A stretch of DNA of 64,000 nt from Emiliania huxleyi CCMP1516 (taxonomy: Eukaryota; Haptophyta; Isochrysidales; Noelaerhabdaceae): positions 1,493,437 through 1,557,436 of the forward strand of contig NW_005202428.1 in NCBI RefSeq assembly GCF_000372725.1. The letters are read 5' to 3'. Both the position numbers and the translations under genes were made by a program. Of this stretch, positions 19,763-32,041 are shown piece by piece. The notes under the pieces are model-generated. The model had not been told where the DNA came from. It ran no database searches and saw only the letters and a program-made list of their open reading frames with translations. Position 1 is the stretch's first letter. Every line of letters begins with the position of its first letter.

Positions 19763-20425
19763 TCATGGACACTGGCCTCGGGCCTGGGCCGCACGCCGAC
19801 ACGTCCTCCCCGTCTCCTCCTCCTCGACCGCCGGCGGCGGCCGGAGTTGGAGGGGGCGCACGCACGCGCTGCTGGATGCGGTAGCAGAGCGACTCCTCGA
19901 CGAGCCAGAGCCTGGGGGCGGGCACGGGTCGCGCGTCAGAGGGAGCTGCGGCAGGGCGCCGCGGCGGCACAGGTGCGCTCTCCTGCGCTTCTTTGCGAGG
20001 AGCGCGCCGCAGCCCGCCTCCTCCTGAAGCTCGGCCACGGTGGCGCGGTGCGCCTCTGCATTCTGCCGCAGCCGCGCGCCAACCTCGCATAGCCTCGACG
20101 ACACCGCTGCGGCACGCGCTCGCAGCAGGTCCTCGGCTCGCAGCAGCGGGTCAGCCGCGGCGAGCAGCAGCGCAAGGCCGACGCTGCCGTCCTCCGCGCC
20201 CGGCCGCTCCCGCTTTGACGCGGCTGCCCTCGCGTCCTCGACCGCGGACGTAAGCGCCGAGGTATATCGCGCCGTGGCGGCGATGTGCTCGTCGATTGCC
20301 TCGGCCTGGATTGCGAGGAGGTCGAGGTGCGCGAGCGTCGCGGCCTCAGTCGCGTTGCGCACGGTCCCGGCAAGCAATGAAAAGGGGACCGACAAGTCGC
20401 TGGACACGTCTGCCGGGCTGGCCAT
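19763..20425 (-). CDS. Coiled-coil protein, hypothetical
   Basis: The ORF starts at ATG 20425 (MASPADVSSDLSVPFSLLAG) and has long Ala/Leu/Glu-rich helical segments (HLDLLAIQAEAIDEHIAATA; RAEDLLRARAAAVSSRLCEV; EAHRATVAELQEEAG). The part after AKKRRRAHL is low-complexity and may be intronic or out of frame. It is divergent from the Nup188-like gene, with 147 bases between the two start codons, so they may share a promoter. It resembles small coiled-coil subunits of trafficking complexes, but no family can be named. Confidence 0.5.
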   Translation of the reverse strand: MASPADVSSDLSVPFSLLAGTVRNATEAATLAHLDLLAIQAEAIDEHIAATARYTSALTSAVEDARAAASKRERPGAEDGSVGLALLLAAADPLLRAEDLLRARAAAVSSRLCEVGARLRQNAEAHRATVAELQEEAGCGALLAKKRRRAHLCRRGALPQLPLTRDPCPPPGSGSSRSRSATASSSACVRPLQLRPPPAVEEEETGRTCRRAAQARGQCP

Positions 20426-20572
20426 GGCGTTGACGCGCCACGGAGCTGGGTGGGTATGTTGCGCGGCTATCGCCGGGGACCGCGTCAGGAAAAGAAAAAT
20501 TCGCAAGACAGGAAAAGAAAAACGGCGGCTTGAAATTCTTTTTCCTTTGAGCAGCACACCCACTGGCGAGAC

Positions 20573-23500
20573 ATGGCGCCCGCCTCCGCCACCCCCCTGC
20601 GCTTTCAGCGGCTGCATCACGCGCTCAAGGGCGACGTCGGGGTCGACGAGGTTGAGACGCTGCTCGACACGCTCCACGGCGACTTGCTGCGCACGCTCGA
20701 GCGCTCGCCGTCGGCGCACACGCCTGGAGGTGTTCCGCAGCCGCCCGCCTTCCCGGCGCCATCGAGCGCGCCTTCGCCGTCGACGTCCGCATATGAGCGC
20801 GCGGCGGCGGAGCTGTTGCTCCTGGGCACCGACGCCACCGCGCAGCTCCTCGTCGACTTTGAGTGCGCCCGCCAGCCGAGACCCTCCTCGCCACGGCCCT
20901 CTCCACGGCTGCACACCACCGCCACCTCCGGCTCACTTCGCCCCCGCCCGCCGCCACTTCTCGCAGGCGCGAGTCACACAACGCGGCGCAGGCCCTCCGC
21001 CGCGCGGCCGACGACCCCGCCGCCGCCTCCGACCCTCTCGCCCTGCTGCCAGCCGAGCTGCGGCTACTGGAGCACCTGCACGAGCAGCGGTGCCTGCTGC
21101 TGCGGTGCGTGCAGCAGCTGCTGGCGATCGCCTTCGTCGACAGCGCCTCCCCGCTCCACCGCGTCGCCTCCGGCCGCGTCTCCCTCCTCTGCGGCGAAGG
21201 CCTCCCGTCGCGCCTCTGCACGCTCGCCGCCGCAGGCGCCTTCCCAGGCGGAGAGGCGTCGGCCGCGTCCCGCCTGCCGCGCCGGCTGCGCGGGGAGGGC
21301 AAGGAGGGCGGCGAGGGCGACAAGGAGCGACTGCGGGTGGCGCGGCTCGAGTGGCTCCGCCGCGTCGGCGCGGCGACCGCGCGTCATGAGCAGGACGAGA
21401 GGCGCGAGCTGCTCCTCCTCGACACACCTCCTCGACACCTCCCAGACCCCTCCCAGACCCCTCCCAGACCCCTCCCAGACCCCTCCCAGACCCCTCGCAG
21501 AACCCTACCCAGACCCCTCCCAGACCCCTCCCAGACCCCTCGCAGAACCCTACCCAGACCCCTCCTAGACCCCTCCTAGAGCGGCTCTGCCTCGTGCGGC
21601 GAGCCTGGCCCCGAGCCTCGCCCCCTTGCCCTCCCGCCAGGTGCGAGCTGCTCGAGCTGCTCTGCCTCGTCCAGGCGGCGCCGCTGCTGCAGCTGCAGGC
21701 GCGGCTGACGCTTGCGCCCGCCGAGGACGCGTCGCTCCTCGAGCAGCAGCTCGGCGTCGTCGCCTCCGAGGCGGCTCGCGCCGGGCCGACTCCGCCCGCC
21801 GCCGCCGACGCCGAGGATGCCGAGGCTTGCGGCGGCCGGCCGGCGGCGAGCAGCGGTGCGGCGACCTCCCCCCTCCCCCCCTCCCCCCCTCCCCCCTTCC
21901 CCCCCGCCCCCGGCTCGGCCTCGTCCTTGAGGTGGAGACGTCGCCGACCTGTTAGGCCGCGCGCTCTCCCTGGCTGTCCTCGGCACGCTCGCCGCGATGC
22001 AGGCCCGAGCAGCTCGCTTGCTGAGTTGTCCACGACACGTCCACGACACGTCCACGACACGTCCACGACACGTGCCTTGCGTGTCCCCGCAGGCCGAGCA
22101 GCTCGCTTGCGAGGCCGTCTCCCGCACGCCCGACGCCGCGGCGCGTCACCGCAAGGCCACCGAGAAGCTCCTCGCCATGTGCGCGGCGGCGGCGCCCGGA
22201 GGCGGCGGCGGCAGCGGCTCGCTCTCGCTTCTGGGGCCCGCGGCTTCGGGGGCACTTCTTCTGCCGGGGCCGCAGGCAGTGACAGCGTTGACGGCACCGA
22301 CGTTGCCGGCGACGTCGGTGCCAGCGGCGGCGGCAGCCGCAGCGTCCCATGGCGGCGGCGGCGCCCTTGGCGCGCTGGCCCTCGGCTGGTGCGGCGTGCA
22401 GCTCGAGGTTGCGCCTGAGGCGTCCGTCGGTGCTGTCGCCGGCGAGCTCGCGTCGCAGGCGACGCAGCTCTTGCCCGCTGGCTGTGAGCAGCCTCCCTTC
22501 ACACCTTCTTCGCGTGAACAGGCGACGCGGCTCGATGGGCTCGGCTGGTGCTCCTCTCTCTTTGAGGGCGACGGCTTCCGCGCAGAGGCGCCGCCCGAAC
22601 CCCCCTCGCCCCCCCCCCCCCCCCNNNNNNNNNNNNNNNNNNNNNNNNNNNNNNNNNNNNNNNNNNNNNNNNNNNNNNNNNNNNNNNNNNNNNNNNNNNN
22701 NNNNNNNNNNNNNNNNNNNNNNNNNNNNNNNNNNNNNNNNNNNNNNNNNNNNNNNNNNNNNNNNNNNNNNNNNNNNNNNNNNNNNNNNNNNNNNNNNNNN
22801 NNNNNNNNNNNNNNNNNGGACTACGCTCACGCCCTCGGCAGAGCCACGCACTCGCTGCCGCAGCAGCCGTCGCTCTTCGAGGCGCGCGCCTCCGCCGACG
22901 GCCGCTTCCTGCGCGCCGAGCCGGCGCAGGCCAGCCTCGGCGTGCCGCCGCTCCGCCTGCCCGCCGGCGCCACGGGCGAACGGCTCGGCGGCGGGCTTGT
23001 CACGTGGTCGTTCCCACGCGAGTCGCCGCTCGACATGGCGCCCCGCCTCGTCGCCGCGGTGCGCGCCGTCACCCGCGCCGGCGCGGCCGCCGGCGCGGCC
23101 GCCGAGCAGGTCCGCGCGGCGGCTGCAGCGCTCGAGCTCCTCGCGGGCGCCGCCCTCGCCCACAGTGTCGGCGAGCGCTGAGGGTTTGGCTGACCGCCGG
23201 TCGCTCGAGCCGCCCGGCTCACGCCGCCCTTACGGTTGCTGTAGGCGAGCTCTGGAGCGAGGTCCTTCCTCCGCCCGCCGAGCTCGTGGCGTGGCTCGAG
23301 GCGAGCGCACAGTGCCCGCCGCTGCGGCTCGGCGCGCTGCGCCTCCTCGTCTCGGTCGCTCCGCTCGCGCCCACGGCCGTGCGCGCCGAGCTGCGCCGCT
23401 GCAACGTGCTTCGCGCCGAGGCTTCGCCGTGGGTGCCCCTGCCCCTCGACGCGTCCTCCTCCCTCCTGGTGCGCCTCGTCTCGGAGGTCTCGCTGCCAGG

Positions 23501-26500
23501 CGCCAGCGAGGCGCTCGCCCCTCCTCCCGCCGCGGCAGTGCCGCCGCTCAGGTTTGTCCTCGAGCGGATCCTCCCCGCCGCACGCGCCGACGCGTCGTTG
23601 CCCTCGCTGCGGCTGCGGTTGCGGGTCGTCTCGCTGCTCACCTCGCTGCTCGACCATGCGGGCGCGGCGGCGGCGGCGACCGACCTTGCTGCGGCCGACT
23701 TGGACCCCATGCACGATGGCGGCGGCGGCGGTGACGACGCTCAGCTCGCCAGATTCCTCTGCGGGAGCGGTTCCGTCCTCGAGCTCGTCCTCGATACGCT
23801 GCGCAGTGCGACGGGCGAGTGGGAGCGCCAGCGCCAGCGGCGCGGCCTCACAGCTGCTGCAGCGCACTCTTCGGCGGCGGACTTGGAGGCGGTGCGCGCC
23901 GAGCTCTGCCCAGCCGTGCTCGGGTTGCTGCTGCGGCTCCTTTGCGCAGCGCACGTGGTGCCGGGCACCGCTGGCCCGTTCCACGCCGCACTGCTCCGGA
24001 CGGCGGAGCCGGCTGGCGGCGGCGTTCCGGCCGCTGGCACGCCGAGCCAGAAGGGCGGGGCGGGGCGTGGCGGCGAGGCGCCCCAAGGGCTTTTGCGGTG
24101 GCTCGCGCTCTGCCTCATGCTCGAGCCCGAGGGCGCCGCAGAGACGGAGGGCGACCAAGGCGACGGAGCCGCCGACGACCGAGGAGGGTTGCCAATGGGT
24201 GTGCTTGCCGCGCGCTGCCTGGCGCTGTTGTGCCACGCTGCGTCCCGCGACCGGCTCGCCGCGCGCGCCGCATCGCAGCTGCTCGACCTCGCCCCGGCGA
24301 TCTCGACCCGGCTGTGCGCGTGGCTTGCCCGCGCGCAGGAGGCTGCCGAGGGAGGCGGCACCACCGCCGACGGCACGCCCCTCGCAGCGGTCGCGGGCCA
24401 CGCGGCGGCGGCGGCGGAGCTGCTGGGTGCTTCGGCCCAGGCGCAGCCGGAGCTGTTTGCGGCGCTCTGCCGCGGCCCCTTCCGCGCGGGCGAGACGGTG
24501 CGCGTGGGCTGCCACGTGGCGGTGCCCGACGGCGGTTGGGGCCTCGCGCGCCCCGGCGACACAGCGACGGTCATCGAGTACGCGCGCGGCGGAGGTGTGA
24601 CGCTCAACTTTAGCTCGCACGAGGCGTGGTACTGCGGCCGCCCCGAGCAGCTCGAGCTGTGCGCGCCGGCGCCGAGCACCATGTCGAGCGCATGGGTCGT
24701 GTGGGCAGACCTCAAGGACGAGATCAAGTCTGTCTCCGACAAGAAGAATGCTGGGAAGAAGAAGGCGGCCGACGGCTCCGCCGCGCAGGACGCGTCGGCC
24801 GCACGCGCCGCAGCGCCGGCGGGCCCGCTTGCTCTCCTGCGGGAGGTTCTCGAGGCGCCGGGCGGTGCGGGTGCCTCCGGCGAGGCGCCTCCAAGCCTCG
24901 CGCTGCTCCGGCTGCAGCTGCTGGCGCTCGGCGTGCTGCGCGTGGTGTGGGAGAGGCCGGCGGTGCTCGCGGCGCACAGCCGGCAGCTGCGCGCGGGCGA
25001 CGCATTCTGGGCCTGCTTGGCGAGCCTCGTCAAGGCGGCGCCGCCGCCCGACGGCACGGAGGAGGACAGTCCCGACGCCACCGCCGCGGGCCTTTTGTGG
25101 CTACGCTCGGCGCTCGCCCTCTCGCTTGTCAGCCAGGAGCTGCTGCGGAGCCCTCCGCCGCAGCCGACGCAGGTCGGCTGCAGCCTCGAGCCGCTGGCGC
25201 GCTGGATCGAGAGCTCTCCGCAGTCCCTCGCCGCGCTCGTCGTCTCGCCGCCCCGCGAAGAGGCCGCCGCGCACGCGGCGGAGCTGCGGGCCGCCGCCGC
25301 CGCCCTGAGTTGCGAGGTGCCTCGCGGCCTCGAGGGCGGAGCTCAGCCGCTGCTCGTCGACTGCGGGCGCCTTCCGGACAGCGCCGGCCGCACGCTCTTC
25401 CGGCTGGGCCTCTCCCTGCCCGACGACTTGCCCGGGCTGCTGCCGCTTTGGGCAGGGGGCGATGAGCTGCCGCTGCTGCCGCGGCTGCGATTTGCCGACG
25501 TCGAGGCGTTGCAGGTGCGGGTGTGGCGGCTCCATGAGCGCGTCGCGCAACGACGCGGCGCCGCACGCGCCGGCGGCGGAATGGACGGTGGCAGCCACAC
25601 TCAACAGGAGGGTCGGGCCCGCGGCATCCCGTTGAGCGGGGCTGGTCTCGCTTCATAGGCCGGATCGCCGAGGAGGAGCTGCTCGCGCTGCGGGAGGCGG
25701 AGGGGAGGCTCCACGAGGACCTCGGCGCGGGGATGTTGCTGCAGCTCGAGCGGATGTCTGCCGGCAGGCCACCGCTCTCGCAGCGCGCCGTGCACAGTGG
25801 GCAGGCTGGACTGACCGCCGATGCGGCGGCCGCGCACCGGCGTTTGCTCGCCGCGGCTGCCGCCTCAAACGTCGCGATGTTGCGCCGCGAGTCGCACCGC
25901 GCGCTCGTGCGCCAGTGGAGGCTGGTGCTCGCGCTGCTGCAGCAGCCCGCGCGTTTGCCTCCTCGCTCCGCCAGCGCCACTCTCGACAAGGCGACCGCGC
26001 CCAGCTGGCTGTCGGTGCCCACCGACGCGGCGCCGCTCGACGGTCAGCTGACGAAGCGCACCGCGCAGCTCGGCCGACAGCAGCACGGCTGGGCAGACGA
26101 GTGCGACGGCGCCATGCTCCTCCTCCGCCACGCGCGGCTGCTGCGCGCCGTGGCGATGGCGCTCGAGCAGCAGGTGGTCGCCCTCCGCGGAGGCGCAGCG
26201 TTCCTCTGGGAGGCGGCAGACCTGATGCCGCTACCTCGCAGTATGGACGAAGCAGCGGCGGCCACCGGCGCCGGCGGGGTGGCTCTTAGCGAGAGCTCGC
26301 CGCCGAAGCGGCCACGGCACGGCGCGGAGGACGCGCGCCGCGGTGCGGCGCTGTGTGCGCTGCTCGACGACGGCGGCGGGCGGCGTAAGCAGGCGGGAGC
26401 CGTCGCCAAGCTGGTCGATCACTTGTGCAGGAAGATGGAAGAGGTCGAGCGCACGCCCGGCGCTGTGCAGGCGGCCAAGGCGCCCCTCGCCGCGACGCTA

Positions 26501-29500
26501 GCGCCTGCAAAGGCGGCGCTCAAAGAGCGGCAGCTACTGCTCCGCCGGCGCGTCGCATCACAGCACGGTCTGCCGCTCCCGACTACTGCTGCGGGCGCGC
26601 CTGCCACCGGCGTCGATGCCGAGGCAGACGCCGCCGCCGTCGCTTTGCTCGTCGAGGCGGACGGCGAGGCGAGCAGCGTGCGTGCGCTCGCTTCTGAGCT
26701 GGAGGCGGCTGGCTGCGCCGTCTTCGGCCTCGCGACGCCAGCCGACGCCGAGGCGATCGACGCCGAGGCGCACGCGCGGCGGGTCGGGAGTCTGCTCGAC
26801 GCTTCCGTGGCGCCGCAGCCGCAGATGGCGCCGTCGTCCCCCGCGCTCAAGCCGCTCGGCGCACAGCCCCACGGCAGCGGCGGTGGCGGTGCCGCACAGC
26901 TCCTCGCGCGCTTGTCGCCTCCACCAGCGCCCGTGACCGGCGGCGCCACCGCAGCTTCGGCGGGGCTGGACGCTTCGGCGCGCCGACGGCTGCTAGACGC
27001 GTCCGTGACGCAGCTGACCGAGGCCAAGGCGGGGCTCGCCCAGCAAGGGGCAGCGCTCCGCGCCGTGCGTGCAGCGGGCGAGGCGCGGGGTGCCTCGCGG
27101 CGTGATGCGTCGCACGCGAGCGCGGGCTTGCTGCGCAAGATCTTGCTCGCCCTCAAGGCTGGCGAGCCGGCGGAGGAGCGACACGGCGGCGGGGGAGCGC
27201 GCGCGGGTTGCGGCGAGGTGCTGTCGCTGCTGAGGGCGCGTGCGGAAGCGGAGAGCGCCGCCGCCGCCACGGCGACCGCAGGGGGCGCACGCGAGGGGAG
27301 CCAGGCGACCGCGCGAGCCGTGGGTCGGCGAGGTGTGCACAGCGCCTCGTCACATCTCCAGTTTGGAATAGGCCGCCGCACAAGCCGTCGGCGAGCAGTT
27401 TGCGGAGGCGGCCGAAGCCCTCTCAGCTGCCCATCGGCTGGTTGGGGAGGCGCAGCGCCACCGCGCGGCCGCGGCGGGGCTGTGGCTCCGCCACGACGCT
27501 TGTGGCGCGGTGGCGGAGCTGCTCCAGTTCCCCGCATCCGACGACGTGCGCGCACGCGAGCTGGCGGCGCGGTTGGTGGCTGCGGCGGCCAAGCTCGAGG
27601 GCGGCACGGCAGCGAGCTCTGAGACGAGCGCGCCACTCGACGCCGCGCGGCGCGTCGTCGAGGTGCTTCTGCGCATCGAGGAGAAGGGCGAGGAGGGAGG
27701 CGATCCGCTATTGCCGGCCGGCGCCGTTTCTTCTGCCGTGGCTGTGTTCGGCGCGCCGGTGGCCGGCAAGGCCACCAGCGGCGGCGGCGATGGCCCGTCT
27801 GAGACGCTGCTGCGTCGCGAGGCGGAGGTGCAGGAGGTGCTTGCCGTGCTCGCACTCGCGCGGCATCACGAAGTCAGCTCGGACCGGCCAAAGCCGGCGG
27901 CGGCCGCGGCGGCGGCCGCCGCACCGGCCGCGTCAAAGGTGATGGTGCGCATGGTGGACGAGCCTCCGAGCCGGTCGTACCTCGTCTCGAGCGGAGAGAC
28001 CCACTCGCTGCTGCGCCCGAACGGCTGGTTCTACGATGACGCGCGGCCCTTGCGTCGCGCGCCGACCGCCCTGTGCTTGCTCCTCTGGCCACGCCAGGCG
28101 GTCCCCGTCCACGCGGCGCTGCAGCCGGGCGTGTTGGGCGCGATGCGCGCCCTCGCGCTCGCGCTTGCGGCGCAGCTCGAGCGGCGGGCACCAGCAGCCT
28201 CGACGGCGGAGGCTAGCAGCGGCTGGAGCGAGGGCGGGGCGATGCTTCTCAGCCTTGTCGAGGCGGACGCGAGCACCGCGGCGGAGGCGGCGGCGCTCGA
28301 CGCGGCCGCATTGCCTCTGACGGAGCGGGGCGCGCTCACCTCGCATGTCGTGCGCGTGGTGCTTGCCGCGCCAGCCACGCAGGGCATCGCATTCGCGCCG
28401 CTACTCTCGTGCTTGCTGCTGCTGCTCCGCCCACCGCCCGACGGCACCTCCTCTGCCGGCGAGGCCGCGCCGCCCGAGCTGGCGGCGCTCGCGCAGCGGT
28501 TGGTCGTCGGCCTCGTCGCTTCGTTGCCCGTCGACGTTGCCGAATCGGCAAGGGGCGAGGTGAGTAGCGACTCGGCCCCCACCACTGCTGAGCTGCAGCT
28601 GTCGCTCCTCGCGGCGCTGTTGCCGCTCCTGCCTCCGCAGACGGGCCTCGGGCACGGCGAGAGGGGCGACGAGCTTCACGGGCTCGAGCACGCGCTCCTC
28701 TCGGCGTTACGCCCCGCTGCCGGCCTGGCAGTGCCACGCGTCACGAGCGCGGCGCTCGCCGCTCTCCTCCCGCTCTGCAGCGCCCCCACCGCGGCCGAGG
28801 CGTTGCTCGGCGCTGGGTTGCTGTCGAGGCTGGCCGTCCTCGTACCGAGACACGCCGAGAGCGCGGGGCATTGCCGGCCAGGGTACGATGCCGCGGGGGA
28901 GCGCTCACCGATGCACGCTTGCTGGTGCTCTGCCCTGATGATCGCCTCCGCGGCGCTCGCCGCGCTGCCCCAGGCGGTCGCTTGCGCGTGGCTCCCTCAA
29001 GCGGCGGAGTTTGCTTACGCTTTTGGAGGGCGGCTCGGCGCGGCCATCGCCGGAGAGCACACGTCTCTCGCGGGTGTGCTCGAGCAGCGTGCAGCACTGC
29101 GCTTCTTCGCGCAGATTCGACGCATCGGCGGGTTGGAGGTGCGCCGGAGGGGAGGGCGGGGGGGCGCGCGCGCGCGCGGCGGGGGGGGGGGGCTCGGGAC
29201 AGCCCTTGAGGGCGTCACCCGATGGGCGTGCTGCACTGCCGCAGGTGCCTCGGCTCAATCTGTGGGACAGCCTCACGGGCGGCCTCAACTCTCTCTCGCG
29301 GGCCGTGCTGCTCTCACCTGCAGCGCTGCAGGCTGCGATGCCGCCGGTCAGCCGGTCTGAGCGCGCGCGGGGCGCACGCAGCGCCGGCGGGGCGCCAGTT
29401 CCGCACGCGCTGACGCCGCGCCCCAACGACGGGGACGCCACGATGGCGGACGTGGCGATGGACTACGGGGGTGCAGGCGGGGCGGAGAGCAGTGGCAACA

Positions 29501-30071
29501 ACGCCTCCATGTCTGACACGCTCTACTCGGCAGAGTTGCGCGGCGTGCTCGAGGGCAGCCTGAGCTCGCTGCTCCCCGTGCTGCCGCTCCCGCTGGCGCG
29601 GCACGAGGCGATCGAAGGCGCATTCAAACCCAGTGGCCCTCGTCACTTCCAGCGTATCGACTCTCACCCACGGGAGGTGCCGCTCTAGGCGCCTTGATTG
29701 CTTGCGTCCACGCGCTCCGCCTCGCCACTTGCGCCCGCGCCGCACACGGGCCCGGGCGTGGTCCGCTCGAGGCCGCGGCGAAGCAGTGCCTCGCGCTCAC
29801 TGCGGCCCGCGAGATTTCGGAAAAGCTCGAGGGCCGCTCTCACTTGCGAGCGGCCCTCGACGGCGCCGCCGCACGCGGGCAAGATGAGAACGAGTTGCGG
29901 CGGCGAATGGGCGAGCACACGGCGGCGCTCTTCGACCTCCCCGACCAGCTCCTCGCCTGGGTCGCTTCCGTGTCTGGCGAGCCGGCCGACCGCGAGACGC
30001 TCCAGCGGCTCGGCGACTACGTCTTTGAGACGCTACGCCCGTGCGCCCTGCACGCTGCCAAGAGCGGCTGA
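20573..30071 (+). CDS. Giant helical-repeat protein, Nup188/Nup205-like nucleoporin
   Basis: Predicted exons: 20573-20862, 20967-21401, 21641 to about 21880, about 21942-22002, 22093 into the gap and on to 23170, 23245-25587, 25659-27319, 27372-29139, 29245-29632, 29689-30071. Frames and phases close throughout except around the gap and one junction near 21880-21942. The product, near 3,000 residues, is almost wholly Leu/Ala-rich helical repeat. It includes an SH3-like module (FRAGETVRVGCHVAVPDGGW to CGRPEQLEL, coded about 24480-24660). A C-terminal stretch MHACWCSALMIASAALAAL with WLPQAAEFAYAFGGRL resembles the C-terminal region of Nup188/Nup205 scaffold nucleoporins, which line the nuclear pore inner ring. 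Nup188 also has an SH3-like insertion. It is longer than typical Nup188. An unrelated HEAT-type scaffold is the alternative. Confidence 0.5.
21402..21640 (+). other. GC-AG intron made of an 11-bp tandem repeat
   Basis: The intron opens GCGCGAGCTGCTC and the next exon opens GTGCGAGCTGCTC, so its 5' end nearly duplicates the exon start. The phase-2 junction gives HEQDERCELLELLCLVQ. The middle is about a dozen copies of CCCCTCCCAGA and variants. Confidence 0.6.
22003..22092 (+). other. Introner-like GC-AG intron with (CACGTCCACGA)n
   Basis: The intron begins GCCCGAGCAGCTCGCTTGC; the downstream exon begins GCCGAGCAGCTCGCTTGC. Between the direct repeats lies TGAGTTGTCC followed by four copies of the 11-bp unit CACGTCCACGA, and it closes with CCCCGCAG. 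Splicing leaves LAAMQAEQLACEAV in frame. Confidence 0.7.
22625..22817. other. Assembly gap (193 N)
   Basis: A run of N follows a C-homopolymer inside the Nup188-like gene. The frame after the gap (DYAHALGRATHSLPQQPSLF) continues the gene. The homopolymer before it probably caused the break. Confidence 0.99.
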
Positions 30072-30826
30072 GGGGCGGGGAGGAGCATGGAGTGGAGTGG
30101 GACCAGCTGCGGATAAAGAGGTCATCAGACTTTGAGCTCCCTCTAGCGCCTCTCTCTTGCGGATTAGAGTAGTTGGCATGATGAACTTGCGGCTGCCCGT
30201 TGGGGCGGGCGCGAAGCAGCTCTTAAGAGCGTGCCAGTACGGTAATCGGTAATCCATGTTCTTGACCATTGAGCAATGAACACGACCGGTTGTATCTCTT
30301 GACACCGCCCCAAGCGCCCCACACTCTGCACTGCCGCCACTGTTAGAGCCGTATGTGTGTACGGCGGCGGTCTTCTTCTCTCTCTACGTCAGTCGTGTCG
30401 AGCGCTACACAACCCACGCGGGCGGGGGGGGGCGTGTGAGCCTCTGTGAGGCGTGACCGTCGGTGAGCGATCAGTCAGGCAGCAAGCGGTCAGCGTTACA
30501 CAGCGTGCGAGAGAGAGAAAACACTTCGGCGAGACTTCGTTGAACACATAGCGCGGTAACCGAAACACGCGCGAAGAAAGTACTATATTGTTGATGTTGT
30601 ACAGAGAGCACACTGTCGAGGTACGTATCTCTCACACCAATTTCAGCGCCCGTCTCCAGGCGCTGACACTGACACACTCTCTATCCCGCACTCAGACACC
30701 CAGGCACTCTCAGGTCTCAGCACCGACATATCGTTCCGCGCGCACACGTTGGTGTTGTTGCTCCTACTCTCACCTAACTGAATTCTATTGAAGCTCCGCG
30801 GCAAGCTTCGCCACCCAGTGTACATC
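30072..30826. other. Intergenic region between convergent genes
   Basis: No ORF with recognisable content. It contains a G-run near 30424-30431. Nothing else of note was seen. Confidence 0.4.
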
Positions 30827-31405
30827 CTACGAGCGACGGCCCCAGCCTTCGTCTTGGCCAGCAAAATTGCCACCGGGACGATCAGACGGGCCGCCGTAGC
30901 GGTAGCCTCCGTACTGGTAGGCACCATACCCAGCGCCCTTGCCTCCCCAGCCCGCTCCCTTGCCTCCCCAGCCCGCACCCTTGCCTCCCCAGCCCGCACC
31001 CTTGCCTCCCTGTTGGCTCGGCACCCACACCCACGAGCCGCCAGCCCCCTTCCCAGGCCGTTGAGGCCTGCTCCAGCCGCTTTCAGGCTGTCCCCAATCC
31101 GAGCTTCCGCCCCAGCTCTCGTGCTGCCCCCAGTCGGCGGCTTGCTGTGCCGCGGGAGCGTCGGCTCCTGTCATGGCATCCGCCACTTCCCCAGCCTTAT
31201 CCTGCACAATGGCCTCCGCACCTTGCTGATCGCCCATCATGTATTGCATGCCGGCCATCAGGATCTTGCCATCGCCGAGTCTCTTCTCCTCAGGTGCAGC
31301 AGTGGAACCGGCAGTAGTGGCAGCAGGATCCACAGGCGCCGCGTTTGCGACCCAGATGATTGTCGCCCAGATGACCGCCGCTGGTAGAAAGTCCCGCTGA
31401 CGCAT
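30827..31405 (-). CDS. Secreted Gly/Trp-rich repeat protein
   Basis: 192 residues from the ATG at 31405. A signal peptide (AAVIWATIIWVANA, cleavage likely before APVDP) is followed by an acidic mid-domain (KILMAGMQYMMGDQQGAEAI). Then come Trp/Ser/Gly segments with WGQ(H/P)ES and four GGKGAGW-type heptad repeats, ending in a Tyr/Gly stretch YGAYQYGGYRYGG. The repeats are in a pure DNA tandem array at about 30935-31010. The composition suggests an extracellular matrix, mucilage or coccolith-associated structural protein, but that is inference. The gene is single-exon with its own upstream region. Confidence 0.7.
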   Translation of the reverse strand: MRQRDFLPAAVIWATIIWVANAAPVDPAATTAGSTAAPEEKRLGDGKILMAGMQYMMGDQQGAEAIVQDKAGEVADAMTGADAPAAQQAADWGQHESWGGSSDWGQPESGWSRPQRPGKGAGGSWVWVPSQQGGKGAGWGGKGAGWGGKGAGWGGKGAGYGAYQYGGYRYGGPSDRPGGNFAGQDEGWGRRS

Positions 31406-31770
31406 GGTGCAGTCGCGCCCTCCAGCGCCTTGCTTGAGGAGCAGGAAGGATTAAAAGAAGAAAAAGCGGCGCCGAACTCACAAATTTTCTTTTATCTCTT
31501 GCCTTCTGTGTGTGGTCACTCACACACACACTCACTCACACTCACTCACACTCTTGCCTTCTGTGTCGTCGGGGTGTGAGGAGGGATTGAAGATCCCTCG
31601 CCAAGATCGTGCAGGGCGGGGACTCATCTTAATTCCCATCTCGTCTCAGGGTTTGACTATTTAGTTATTCCCCTCCTCTAAACAACCAATCTCAACAAAC
31701 AGCAAATCTCTCTCGCGTCGTGTGCAGAGAGAGATCTCTCTCTATCTCTCTAGAGAGAGATCTCTCTCTT
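31406..31770. other. Intergenic region with simple repeats
   Basis: This contains (CACT/CACA) runs at 31515-31552 and a strong palindromic AGAGAGATCTCTCTCT tract at about 31725-31770. No gene was recognised. Homology with the 16-kb locus begins just downstream. Confidence 0.5.
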
Positions 31771-32041
31771 CTTGTGCAGTGCTGGCTGCTTGCTAGAGAC
31801 GCGAATACAAAGAGAAGGACGGTGGGGGGGGGAGGCGTAGAGAAACGCGTAGGGTATCGAAACGATGCACGTTAACAATCATGGAGAATAAGCCACATAC
31901 CGGAGCTCCCGCCAAGGAGCAGTCGAGCGCGCTCTAGGGCGTGGACCCTCTGGGACGCGTCCCTCCTTCACCTCCTCAAGTCACGCAAAGGACCTGCTCC
32001 TCGCCGCCCTCTCTCCCTACCAGCCAGCCAAGCCCAGCCCG

